A stretch of DNA of 64,000 nt from Pseudoclavibacter chungangensis (GTDB lineage: Bacteria; Actinomycetota; Actinomycetes; Actinomycetales; Microbacteriaceae): NCBI RefSeq assembly GCF_013410545.1, contig NZ_JACCFV010000001.1, positions 2,170,001 to 2,234,000 of the forward strand. Reading direction: 5' to 3'. The notes below the pieces were generated by a model that was given only the letters and a program-made list of their open reading frames with translations, did not search any database and was not told the origin of the DNA. Position 1 is the stretch's first letter. The number at the start of each line of letters is the position of its first letter. Of the stretch, positions 8,000-16,165 are shown one piece after another. Both the position numbers and the translations under genes were made by a program.

Positions 8000-8896
8000 G
8001 TGCACCAGTACCAGCCGGTTCTCGCCCGAACCAGCACGGTGCATCGCCCGGTGGGGCCGGTGGCGTATGACTGCGTGAAGGTCATTGTGGTGCGCGACGG
8101 CTCCGCGATTCTGTTCAGCGAGTTCGGGCAGAAGGCGGTCAAGGTCGGCGACGTGATCTTGCTCGGCGCGAACGTGCTGTGCGGGTCGGAGCCGGAGGGC
8201 CACATCACCGTCACGACGGTCTACCTCGACACTGACTATGTGCTCGATCAGGTGCGCTGGCAGTACGCGGGCTTCCTCGAAGACCGCCTCAAGGCTCAAG
8301 GATTCGCCGAGACCATCTACACCGAACCAGCCCAGATCCTCCGGCTGGGCGAAGACCGCGCCGGGATGCTGTTGCCCTGGCTGGACGAACTCGTCGCCTT
8401 CAGCCTCGACGGAGACTTCGTGCGCCACTACTACCGGATACAAGCACTGTGGTTCCAGATCATGTATGTGGTCGCCCCGTTCATCAAGGTCTCCCCGGTG
8501 CGCATCTCGCCCTCGCAGCGTGCGCATATCCGGCCCACGCTCCCGAGAGATCGTCGCTTCGCACCCCTGCGCGTTGAGGCTCGCAAAGCCGCTGGCCTAC
8601 TGCGTGAAGCTCCGTCCCAACGTTGGACGCTGGAGGAGCTTGCGGCCGAGGTGCATCTGTCGCCCTCACGGTTGTCCAGTGTGTTCGTGGAGGCGTACGG
8701 CAAGACGCCTCTGGCGTTTCTGACGATGATCCGCGCTGAGAACCTGGCAAAATATCTCCGAGAGACAGACCTCACGGTCACCGCCGCCATGCAGCGGGTG
8801 GGGTGGCACTCCCGCTCCCACGCTACGAAGCTCTTCCACCAGTACGTCGGCCTCACGCCCGGCGACTACCGACGGCTCCGCGTCCAGGCAGCCTGA
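8000..8896 (+). CDS. AraC-family transcriptional regulator
   Basis: 298 residues from a GTG at 8000, preceded by the weak ribosome site TGGAGC. The N-terminal half resembles a cupin-like sensor (VIVVRDGSAILFSEFGQKAV, VGDVILLGANVL). The C-terminal 100 residues carry the paired AraC helix-turn-helices: LEELAAEVHLSPSRLSSVF and ITVTAAMQRVGW-type second motif ending FHQYVGLTPGDYRRLR. It stands alone in the same direction as the conjugation block that starts at 9129, so it could regulate transfer functions. The intervening 232 bp (8897-9128) shows nothing else. Confidence 0.88.
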   Translation: MHQYQPVLARTSTVHRPVGPVAYDCVKVIVVRDGSAILFSEFGQKAVKVGDVILLGANVLCGSEPEGHITVTTVYLDTDYVLDQVRWQYAGFLEDRLKAQGFAETIYTEPAQILRLGEDRAGMLLPWLDELVAFSLDGDFVRHYYRIQALWFQIMYVVAPFIKVSPVRISPSQRAHIRPTLPRDRRFAPLRVEARKAAGLLREAPSQRWTLEELAAEVHLSPSRLSSVFVEAYGKTPLAFLTMIRAENLAKYLRETDLTVTAAMQRVGWHSRSHATKLFHQYVGLTPGDYRRLRVQAA

Positions 8897-9128
8897 CGAT
8901 GTGAGCCGAATCTGCCAACTCTGGGCCGGTTCTTTCAGACCATGAGCCTCCGGCCGTTCGGACGCCGGATCGACTGGTAATCCGGTAGAGACTCGTCGGG
9001 TTCTTCGCGAAGCCTGATGGTCACCGTCTCGTCTCCTTGTCCGTCTCGTCTCCCCGATCCTCCCGACGCACCTCACGGTCGTACGGTCGCCCCGCTGCGG
9101 GGTGGCCTCTGGCGGAAGGAGGCCCGCG

Positions 9129-10103
9129 ATGGACGAGGTACGCGACGCTCGCGCAGCGCGCGACGCTATGACGCGCCGAACCTCGGCGGTCGCCGGGGTC
9201 TTCAGTCTCCTCGCCGAGGGGATGCCCGTCTCCGTCGCGGCGCGCGAGTTGGCGCGGCGAGGCGTGCCGGTGTTCCCGTGCGCGCCGGGTGGGAAGCGTC
9301 CGATCCCTGAGCGTAGTTTCCATGAGGCATCTGTCGATGCCGGGCAGGTTGAGCTGTGGTGGCGGGAGCGGTCTCGGGCGAACCTCGCCATTCCGACTGG
9401 TGCCGCCTCTGGCGTGGTTGTCGTCGATGTCGACGTGCATGGCGTCAACGGCCACCTGGCGTTCGCTCGCGCGGCACGTTCGGGAATGTTCCCGGAGCCG
9501 TTGGCGACGGTGAGCACGCCGACTGGAGGCAGGCACCTGTACTTCCCGGCCGACCCGGAGCGGGAGCAGCGGTCATGGCAGGTGGGTCGAGCTGGCATCG
9601 ACCTCCGGGGCGACGGCGGCTACATCATCGTGCCGCCCTCGCTTCGTGCCCTCGACGGTCGCTGGGTGCCGTATCGGGTGGAGGCCGTGGCTACCGGGCG
9701 GGTCGCTTCGTTGGATGCGCAGCGGCTGCGCGACTTCCTCGACCCTCGCCCGAAGTACGTGCCCGTGCCGGAGCCGCCGGGCGGCTGGCCGCTGGACGTT
9801 GCTCGGCTCGTCTCGAAGGTCGCACGTAGGCCCGAGGGCGAGCGCAACCTCGGGCTGTTTAAGGCCGCGTGCCGCATGGCCGAGCACGGGCGTCCGCAAG
9901 GTGAAGCGCTGGAAGCACTCGGCCCGGCGGCGAGCCAGTCCGGGCTGGGCGAGCGCGAGATCACCCGAACGGTCGGTTCGGCGTATCGCCATGTCGCCAC
10001 TTACGGGCCGCGACGACGCGCCCCCGCGCGCCAAGCGAGTGGCGGGTTCGCTGGCGACGGGCCGCCCGTGGCGGCTGCGGCGAGTGGCCGGGGGTTGCGA
10101 TGA
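9129..10103 (+). CDS. Bifunctional DNA primase/polymerase (Prim-Pol domain)
   Basis: About 324 residues. The ATG at 9129 is chosen because GGAAGGAGG lies just upstream. Archaeo-eukaryotic primase motifs are visible: the catalytic acidic pair in VVVVDVDVHGVNG, the S-x-H type motif TPTGGRHLYFP and the RGDGGYIIVPPS block. Proteins of this kind prime plasmid or integrative-element replication. No helicase domain is fused to it. It is the first gene of the long plus-strand conjugation block and is followed immediately by the DUF2637 gene. Confidence 0.88.
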   Translation: MDEVRDARAARDAMTRRTSAVAGVFSLLAEGMPVSVAARELARRGVPVFPCAPGGKRPIPERSFHEASVDAGQVELWWRERSRANLAIPTGAASGVVVVDVDVHGVNGHLAFARAARSGMFPEPLATVSTPTGGRHLYFPADPEREQRSWQVGRAGIDLRGDGGYIIVPPSLRALDGRWVPYRVEAVATGRVASLDAQRLRDFLDPRPKYVPVPEPPGGWPLDVARLVSKVARRPEGERNLGLFKAACRMAEHGRPQGEALEALGPAASQSGLGEREITRTVGSAYRHVATYGPRRRAPARQASGGFAGDGPPVAAAASGRGLR

Positions 10104-10119
10104 GCGCTCGGCGGCCTGC

Positions 10120-10749
10120 ATGGGTTGGGCGGTGGTGACGGCTGCGACCGGAACGGTGATGATCGGTCTGGGCGCGTTCTGGCTGTCGTTCATGGCGCTC
10201 GCCGATCTCGCGGCCCGTTCGGGCATCGTGCCGGAGCAAGCATGGATCTGGCCGCTGCTGGTCGACGGGCTGATCGTGGTGTCCACGATCGCGGTCGTCG
10301 CGCTCGATGGACGCCCCGGCGCGTGGTATCCGTGGGCGCTGCTGATCTGCGGGGCTCTGGTCTCGGTTGCCGCGAACTCCTTGCACGCGATCGTCGCCGC
10401 CGATGCCAGCGTGCCCGGCCTGCTCGCCGCGACGGTGGCGGCGGTGCCGCCGCTGGTGTTGCTCGCCAGCACGCACCTGACCGTCGTCCTCACCCGCTCA
10501 ACCACGCGGCCGCTGAGCACAGCGCACGCACCGCAAGAGGCAGCTGTGGAGACCGAGACCGAATCTGAGCCAGAGCTCGAGGCGGTGGCTGGGCGGCGTG
10601 AGCGTGCCGCCCGGCTCAGGGAGGCCGGCTGGTCGAACAAGGCCATCGCCGACGAGCTGCAAGTACATCCCTCGACGGTGGGCCGGTGGTTCACCCCGCC
10701 GCTGGATGAACCCGAGATCACAACGAGAGAGATGGAGACAACATCATGA
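10120..10749 (+). CDS. DUF2637 membrane protein with C-terminal HTH
   Basis: About 209 residues. Four hydrophobic segments (for example GLGAFWLSFMALADLAA, WPLLVDGLIVVSTIAVVAL) form the DUF2637 domain found next to plasmid replication and transfer genes in actinobacteria. The C-terminus has the helix-turn-helix LREAGWSNKAIADELQVHPS. The start is uncertain. The expected coupled ATG at 10100, overlapping the primase stop, reads only 12 codons before TGA at 10136, and the long frame is reached by a one-base shift. As the DNA stands, ATG 10120 or GTG 10084 must be used. The gene overlaps the next by 4 bp. Confidence 0.72.
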   Translation: MGWAVVTAATGTVMIGLGAFWLSFMALADLAARSGIVPEQAWIWPLLVDGLIVVSTIAVVALDGRPGAWYPWALLICGALVSVAANSLHAIVAADASVPGLLAATVAAVPPLVLLASTHLTVVLTRSTTRPLSTAHAPQEAAVETETESEPELEAVAGRRERAARLREAGWSNKAIADELQVHPSTVGRWFTPPLDEPEITTREMETTS

Positions 10750-11186
10750 ACACCGACCCACGAGAGCACGAGCACGAGACCGCGCACGTTCCTGAGCCGG
10801 ACGGCCCGGAAGACCGGAGCGAGGTACGGCAGGCACCCGACGCGGTAGCAGCCGCCGACGTCACCCGGCAGAAGAACGCCGAGGCCCTCGAATCCGAGGT
10901 CACCGATGAAGTAGCTGAGGCGGCTGAGGTTGAGCGGAAGCTCGACGCGCATCGGGCGCGCGGTATCGAGTGGGTGCGCCCCACTGACCTGATCGCCCGT
11001 AACAGTGCGTCGCTGGCGGGGCGCGGGATCGACATGGAGGTTGAGATGTCGCGCAAGGCCCGGGCACCGTTGGTGGACGGGCTGAGGAATCTCGGCGACC
11101 GGGCACGGCGGCTGTCGCCGCTGTCGTCGTTCGGCCACGGTGCCCGGCATCATGCGCCGACGCGCGCTGCGGTCGGGAAGTCGTGA
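10746..11186 (+). CDS. Hypothetical charged protein of the conjugation block
   Basis: 146 residues starting with an ATG that overlaps the DUF2637 stop (ATGA). The N-terminal half is acidic and likely disordered (EHEHETAHVPEPDGPEDRSE), followed by a predicted helix EVTDEVAEAAEVERKLDAHR and a basic C-terminus. No family is recognised. Tight coupling to DUF2637 suggests a joint role in replication or transfer. Confidence 0.6.
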   Translation: MNTDPREHEHETAHVPEPDGPEDRSEVRQAPDAVAAADVTRQKNAEALESEVTDEVAEAAEVERKLDAHRARGIEWVRPTDLIARNSASLAGRGIDMEVEMSRKARAPLVDGLRNLGDRARRLSPLSSFGHGARHHAPTRAAVGKS

Positions 11187-11277
11187 AGCGGTGAGTAGCG
11201 ATGACTCGATCACGAACGCCCGACCACCTCCAACGCGGAGGCCTGCTGTGTGCACCTTGCCGCCAGGAGGTGCCATC

Positions 11278-12123
11278 ATGACGACCCGCACGGCATTCCG
11301 TGAACCGGAAGACTTCACCCGCAGCGAGGGCCTGCGTGCCCTGCTGAACCGACTGCACGAGAGCGGCCCCGGCGCGTGGCAGTCCGATCCGGTCGCCGCC
11401 GAGCTGATGATCTATGCGGCCGACAAGTATGGCGCGCTGGCCCGCAAGCACGGCCTCGACCCGTGGGAGGCGGCATCAGCCGCGTTCGATGTGATGCGCA
11501 CCGCCGCCGCCCGCACCGCGAACGACCCGTGGGGCGTGGTGACCCATGCGGTGCGCATCACCTGCATCGCCGAGGAACGCGGGCAGGGGCTCTTGTGTTC
11601 GGTGCATCAGGCCCGACGTCCGCACATCTCCGCGTTCCACGACGCCGAGCGTCTTTCGGATCGGGAGAACCCGCTCACGGACTATCACTCGGCGTTCCAC
11701 GTCACCGACCCCGAGCCTGGCGGTTCCGAGGAACCGGCGAGCACGAGGGCGTGCTGTTCTGCGGACTCGGCGGTCGAGGACGCGATCGCGTTGTTCACGC
11801 TGCTGGGCTGGCCCCCGCACATCGCTCGTGCCGGGATCGAGCACGTCTGCCAGGCCCTCGCCCGTGCGGGCAGTCGCCAGAGCGCGTACGAGACGCTGCG
11901 CCGCGACAAGCACGCCCGCGCTCTGCTGGACGTGAACCGTACCGCCTGGGCCGCGCTGCTGAGAGCGCTGCTCGGGCACCCCAGCCCGGCGTGTGCCGCG
12001 ACCGCTGCGGGCCGGGGCATCCTGCTCCGGTTGCTGATCGGTGAGAGTCTGCGCGCGCTGCTGCGCGACGACGACCTGGTGCTGATGATCTCGCTCGCCG
12101 CCCCGAAGCACGGGAGCCGGTGA
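11278..12123 (+). CDS. Hypothetical protein upstream of parB
   Basis: 281 residues from the ATG at 11278, which has CCAGGAGG in front; an open frame upstream to 11140 lacks such a site. It is mostly helical, with the segments LRALLNRLHESGPGAWQSDP and YGALARKHGLDPWEAASAAF and a C-terminal helix-turn-helix-like stretch. The WGVVTHAVRITCIAEERGQG block looks like a conserved core. The layout is reminiscent of replication or sigma-like regulatory proteins, but I recognise no family. Its stop overlaps the parB start, so the two are translationally coupled. Confidence 0.68.
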   Translation: MTTRTAFREPEDFTRSEGLRALLNRLHESGPGAWQSDPVAAELMIYAADKYGALARKHGLDPWEAASAAFDVMRTAAARTANDPWGVVTHAVRITCIAEERGQGLLCSVHQARRPHISAFHDAERLSDRENPLTDYHSAFHVTDPEPGGSEEPASTRACCSADSAVEDAIALFTLLGWPPHIARAGIEHVCQALARAGSRQSAYETLRRDKHARALLDVNRTAWAALLRALLGHPSPACAATAAGRGILLRLLIGESLRALLRDDDLVLMISLAAPKHGSR

Positions 12124-13103
12124 TGGGCGCGCAGACCGGGCACATCGAACTCGACCGCACCGTCGAGTCGATCAGCGTCGGCAACCGGCACCGCACCGAC
12201 CTGGGCGACCTGACCGCGCTGTGCGAGTCCATCGCCCGCGACGGGCTGCTGCAACCGTTGACGGTCACCATCGACGGGGTGCTGGTGTGCGGGGCTCGGC
12301 GGCTGGCCGCGATCAAGCTGCTCGGCTGGCGCACGGTGAGCGTGTGGGTGCGCTCGGGCATCTCGGGCAGGCTCGGGCACCTGCTGGCCGAGCAAGACGA
12401 CAACCTCTTGCACAAAGACCTCACTCCGGTCGAGGCGGCGGCGCTCTATCGCGAGCTGCGCACGCTGATGACCGAGGATGCCGCGCGCAGGCAAGCGGCG
12501 ACGCGGTTCAGCGCCGAGAATCAGCCCAGCGGCGACGGTGCGGGAAAGTTTCCCGCACCGTCGGAGCAGACCGGACGCGCCAGTGAACAGGCCGCCGCAA
12601 TGATCCCCGGCGGCGCGTCGTACAAGACGCTCGACAAGATCGATTACCTGCGACAGCTTGCCGACGATCCCGAACTGCCCGACACGCTGCGCGCGCAGGC
12701 GGAGGACGAGCTGGAACGCATCGACGCGGGCGCGCCGGTGCATCCCGGCTTCGAGCGCATCCGCGCCGCCGTCGCCGAGACCGGGAGCGAGGCCGCCGAG
12801 CTGGAGGCTCTCGCGCAGCAGGCCGTGGCCCGCGCCCGCGCCGGACAGTCCACGCCCGAGCCCGCGACGCCGACGGGCGAGGCGACGCCTGCGCGGTGGC
12901 CGGTGCGGGCGTTCGTCGCCACCTGGTCGGAGCTTGTCGACTGGTGGACGCACTACGACGCCGAGGTGCTGGCGACCGACCTGAGCGACGAGCAGGTCAC
13001 CTCGTTCTTGGAGACCGCCGACGGCACGAGCACGTTCGCCGACGAGCTGCGCACCGCCCGGCAGGAACTCGGCAACCCTCGCAGGCATCTGCGCGCCCTC
13101 TGA
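12120..13103 (+). CDS. parB: ParB/RepB/Spo0J-type partition protein
   Basis: About 327 residues, starting at GTG 12120 or ATG 12123 and overlapping the previous stop. The N-terminal ParB/sulfiredoxin-like domain shows LCESIARDGLLQPLTV and the nucleotide-binding signature GARRLAA at about residue 60. The central HTH region is LTPVEAAALYRELRTLM. The C-terminal third is extended and contains WPVRAFVATWSELVDWW, not part of canonical ParB. No parA gene is adjacent, so it may act as a regulator or silencer of the element and not in classical segregation. Confidence 0.85.
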   Translation: MMGAQTGHIELDRTVESISVGNRHRTDLGDLTALCESIARDGLLQPLTVTIDGVLVCGARRLAAIKLLGWRTVSVWVRSGISGRLGHLLAEQDDNLLHKDLTPVEAAALYRELRTLMTEDAARRQAATRFSAENQPSGDGAGKFPAPSEQTGRASEQAAAMIPGGASYKTLDKIDYLRQLADDPELPDTLRAQAEDELERIDAGAPVHPGFERIRAAVAETGSEAAELEALAQQAVARARAGQSTPEPATPTGEATPARWPVRAFVATWSELVDWWTHYDAEVLATDLSDEQVTSFLETADGTSTFADELRTARQELGNPRRHLRAL

Positions 13104-13133
13104 CCCCAGGTGTCGGCGGCGCACCTGGGGGTC

Positions 13134-13847
13134 ATGAAGACACCCGATGATCCCGCCCGCACCCGCCGTCGCCTGATCTCCTTCGCCTGCGTTGGGGTCG
13201 CGTTCCTCGTCCTGGCCGGGATCGGCGTCTACGGGCTGCTGACTGGCCCCGACGAACCGAGCCCGCCACCGCGCAGCGGCACGACCACGCCGAACCCCGC
13301 TGATCCGAGCGGGCCGACGCCGAGCCTGCCCGAGATCGCCCCGTCGACCGACCCGGAAGCGTTCGCCCGCGACGTCGCGAACGTGTTGTTCACCTGGGAT
13401 ACGACGAGCGGGTTCTGGCCGCTGGACTACACCGCTGTGCTGCTGGACGTGGGCGACCCGACCGGAACCGAGCAAGCAGGGCTGGCCTCCGACATCGCCT
13501 CCTATCTGCCCTCCCGTGACGCCTGGGTGGAGCTGCGCCAATACAGCACGACCCAGCATCTGACGATCAGCGACGCCTACGTGCCCGAACAGTGGTGGCA
13601 AGCCGTCGAGCAGGCCCGCCCCGGCCAACTCCCGGCCGGGGCCACGGCGATCACGATCGAGGGCACCCGGCACCGCACCGGCATCTGGAACGACGAGCCC
13701 GTCGCCTCCGAGCATCAGGTGGCGTTCACGATCTTCCTCGCCTGCCCTCCCGAGGCCCCGCCGACCGGCACCCGCACGCCCGCGCCGAGCGTGGTGCCGT
13801 CCTGCTATCTGCTGCGGCTGTCGGTGCTCGACAGTCCGCTGCACTGA
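13134..13847 (+). CDS. Type IV secretion accessory protein, single N-terminal membrane anchor (VirB8/TcpC-like candidate)
   Basis: 237 residues from the ATG at 13134; a GTG at 13110 is possible. One transmembrane helix is near residues 16-38 (SFACVGVAFLVLAGIGVYGL), followed by a Pro/Thr-rich linker and an external domain of about 160 residues containing YLPSRDAWVELRQYSTTQHL. One anchor plus an NTF2-like-sized exterior, placed before the M23 hydrolase, fits VirB8/TcpC-type assembly proteins. The fold assignment is inferred from position and layout. Confidence 0.7.
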   Translation: MKTPDDPARTRRRLISFACVGVAFLVLAGIGVYGLLTGPDEPSPPPRSGTTTPNPADPSGPTPSLPEIAPSTDPEAFARDVANVLFTWDTTSGFWPLDYTAVLLDVGDPTGTEQAGLASDIASYLPSRDAWVELRQYSTTQHLTISDAYVPEQWWQAVEQARPGQLPAGATAITIEGTRHRTGIWNDEPVASEHQVAFTIFLACPPEAPPTGTRTPAPSVVPSCYLLRLSVLDSPLH

Positions 13848-13864
13848 CGAGCCGGGAGCCACTG

Positions 13865-15481
13865 ATGATGAAGAAGGCCGCCCTCGCGCTCGTGCTGTTT
13901 CTGATGCTCGGCCCGTTCGTCGGGCTGCTCGCCATCGGCGTGCTGATGAACCCGGCCGCGAACGCCGCCTGCACCCTCGACGGCTCCTACCGGGTCGGGA
14001 ACATCCCTGACAGCCTCACCGTCACCACCGCGAACGGCACCACCTTCACGCTGAACCGGCAACAGCTCACGCACGCCGCCACGATCATCGAGGTCGGCTC
14101 GGGAATCGACGGCGTAGGCCGGGCTGGGGTCAAGATCGCGCTGATGGCGGCCCTCACCGAGAGCACGCTGCGGATGCTCGCGAACACCAGCGCCTACCCG
14201 GAGAGCGCCAACTTCCCGAACGACGGGAACGGTTCGGATCACGACAGCTTGGGGCTGTTCCAGATGCGACCTCAATCGGGATGGGGAAGCGTCGCCGAAC
14301 TGATGAACCCCACCTATCAGGCGCAGGCGTTCTTCGGCGGGCCGACCGGCCCCAACTACCCCTCGCCGAGGGGCCTGCTCGACATCCCCGGCTGGGAACA
14401 GATGGACCCCGGCGAGGCCGCCCAGAGCGTCGAAGTCAGTGCGTTTCCCGACCGCTACCGCAACTACGCGCCGGTCGCTGACGCCATTCTCGAAGCCCTC
14501 ACCAGCACCAGTGCGAGCTCTGGGCGCGGCGGGCCGGTCGTGGCGGCGGAGTCGTCGCGGGTCGTGTTCCCGCTCCCGGAGGGAACGTGGGTGAAGACCG
14601 ATGACTTCGGGCCACGCATCCACCCGATCACCGGCGAGCACTCGTTCCACACTGGGCTCGATCTCGGCACGGCCGACGGCACCCCGATCCTCGCGGCCGC
14701 CGATGGTGTCGTGACGGTCGCGGAGTTCTCCGGCGGGTACGGCGGCCTCATCGTCATCGAGCACACCATCGACGGCCAGACGGTCGCGACCGCGTACGCC
14801 CACATGTGGCAGAGCGGCATCCATGTCCACGTCGGCGACCGCGTGCAGGCCGGGCAGCACATCGGGGATGTCGGAAGCTCCGGGATGAGCACGGGCGCGC
14901 ATCTGCACTTCGAGGTTCGTCCGGGCGGCACGAACGCCGAAGCGATCGACCCGGTGGGCTGGCTCAACGCCCACGGTGCCGCGAACCTCCCCGAACCCGC
15001 CGGTAGCGCGGGCGCGGGATGCCAGGCCGGGAGTGCCGGAGCGCCGTCGCCGCTCACGGGCGACCCGGATCAGCTGGTGGACGATCCGACGAGCAACGGG
15101 CAGATCACTGCTCGGCTGGCGCATCTCATGGCCCAGACCAAAGCGGTGTTCCCTGACACGGGTTGGGGCTGCTACTCGCCAAGGCCGGGCACAAGGTCCG
15201 AGCATCCGCTGGGCCGGGCCTGTGACATCACCTTCGGCAACGCGATCGGCCACTACCCGACCCCGGCACAGCTGGAGGCGGGCTGGCAGGTGACGAACTG
15301 GATGAAAGACAACGCCGCCGCGCTCGGGGTCGAGTATCTGATCTGGCAGGGCAAGATCTGGTCGGTCGCACGCGACGCCGAGGGCTGGCGTCCATACAAC
15401 GGCGGCGGGATGCACGACCCCGGCAACGTGACCGGAGGACACTTCGACCACCTGCACGTCACCGTGAAAGCAGGTGCGTGA
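13865..15481 (+). CDS. Secreted three-domain cell-wall hydrolase (Slt-like, M23 and VanY-like domains)
   Basis: 538 residues with an N-terminal signal or anchor (ALALVLFLMLGPFVGLLAIG). Residues about 65-190 look lysozyme-like, with TEST near 99 and the SLGLFQMRPQSGWG signature. Residues about 235-365 form an M23 lysostaphin-type peptidase, with metal ligands in HTGLDLGTADG and HLHFEVRPGG. The C-terminal part carries SEHPLGRACDIT and HFDHLHVTV, matching the SxHxxGxAxD and HxH zinc motifs of VanY/LAS enzymes. It would locally open peptidoglycan for the conjugation channel. Its stop overlaps the next gene's start. Confidence 0.88.
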   Translation: MMKKAALALVLFLMLGPFVGLLAIGVLMNPAANAACTLDGSYRVGNIPDSLTVTTANGTTFTLNRQQLTHAATIIEVGSGIDGVGRAGVKIALMAALTESTLRMLANTSAYPESANFPNDGNGSDHDSLGLFQMRPQSGWGSVAELMNPTYQAQAFFGGPTGPNYPSPRGLLDIPGWEQMDPGEAAQSVEVSAFPDRYRNYAPVADAILEALTSTSASSGRGGPVVAAESSRVVFPLPEGTWVKTDDFGPRIHPITGEHSFHTGLDLGTADGTPILAAADGVVTVAEFSGGYGGLIVIEHTIDGQTVATAYAHMWQSGIHVHVGDRVQAGQHIGDVGSSGMSTGAHLHFEVRPGGTNAEAIDPVGWLNAHGAANLPEPAGSAGAGCQAGSAGAPSPLTGDPDQLVDDPTSNGQITARLAHLMAQTKAVFPDTGWGCYSPRPGTRSEHPLGRACDITFGNAIGHYPTPAQLEAGWQVTNWMKDNAAALGVEYLIWQGKIWSVARDAEGWRPYNGGGMHDPGNVTGGHFDHLHVTVKAGA

Positions 15482-15747
15482 TGGGCGTGTTCCCCGACTT
15501 CGACGGCCTGGCCGGGATCGGCGATCTGAAACAGGTCGTGGGCGCGCTGTTCATGTTCGCGCTGGTGATCGCCGTGCTGATGCTGATCGTCTCCGCGATC
15601 ATCTGGGCGGTCTCGTCGAGCAGCGGCAACTACGCTGCCGCGTCCAACGGCCGCGTCGGGGTGCTCGTCGCCCTCGGCGGCGCGGTTCTCGCCGGTGCCG
15701 GTGTCGCCTGGATGAACTGGCTCATCGGCATCGGCCAGCAACTCTGA
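15481..15747 (+). CDS. DUF6112 family small membrane protein (VirB2/TrbC pilin-like), copy 1
   Basis: 88 residues; the start is ATG 15481, overlapping the hydrolase stop, or the adjacent GTG 15478. Two hydrophobic helices are visible, ALFMFALVIAVLMLIVSAII and VLVALGGAVLAGAGVAWMNW, joined by a short polar turn with Asn/Gly/Arg. This is the hairpin layout of VirB2/TrbC-type pilins. The paralogue at 15858 shares the AIIWA turn and the GVLV start of the second helix. It is the likely channel or pilus subunit of the transfer system. A strong hairpin follows the gene. Confidence 0.78.
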   Translation: MGVFPDFDGLAGIGDLKQVVGALFMFALVIAVLMLIVSAIIWAVSSSSGNYAAASNGRVGVLVALGGAVLAGAGVAWMNWLIGIGQQL

Positions 15748-15762
15748 CCTCGCCACCACGCT

Positions 15763-15791
15763 GAGCGCCCACCCCACGCGGGTGGGCGCTC
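15763..15791 (+). terminator. Strong hairpin between the two pilin-like genes (attenuator/terminator candidate)
   Basis: A perfect 12-bp stem, GAGCGCCCACCC pairing with GGGTGGGCGCTC, around a 5-nt loop CACGC, followed by TTGTG. It sits inside an operon in which all genes point the same way. A partial terminator, or an mRNA processing and stability element that makes more of the first pilin-like protein, is more likely than full termination. Confidence 0.65.
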
Positions 15792-15857
15792 TTGTGCGTA
15801 TGGAGGCGGGGCGCACCTGGGGGCAGAAGCAACCCTCAGCGTGAATGGAGAACCGTC

Positions 15858-16127
15858 GTGATCGACATCGACCCCAATGGCACCGGCCTTCCCGGTATCG
15901 AGCAGCTGCGCACCATCGTCGGCGCAGTCATGACCGTGGGCCTGATCCTCAGCGTTCTGGCGCTGATCGTCAGCGCGATCATCTGGGCCTACGGCTCCAA
16001 CTCGTCCAATCCACATCTGGCGGGCAGGGGCAAGATCGGCGTCCTGGTGTCCTGCGGTGCCGCTGTCGTCTGTGGCGCGAGTGTGACGCTGATCAATTTC
16101 TTCTGGGGCGTCGGCCAAGCCGTCTGA
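15858..16127 (+). CDS. DUF6112 family small membrane protein (pilin-like), copy 2
   Basis: 89 residues from the GTG at 15858 (MIDIDPNGTGLPGIEQLRTI). The two helices VGLILSVLALIVSAIIWAYG and VLVSCGAAVVCGASVTLINF have the same hairpin layout as copy 1, clearly a paralogue. A GGAG site lies upstream at 15847. Duplicate pilin-like genes may give a mixed pilus, or one copy may have a regulatory or assembly role. Confidence 0.78.
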   Translation: MIDIDPNGTGLPGIEQLRTIVGAVMTVGLILSVLALIVSAIIWAYGSNSSNPHLAGRGKIGVLVSCGAAVVCGASVTLINFFWGVGQAV

Positions 16128-16165
16128 CCCGCTCATCCACCACTCCGATTCAGAGGAGGTTCGTG

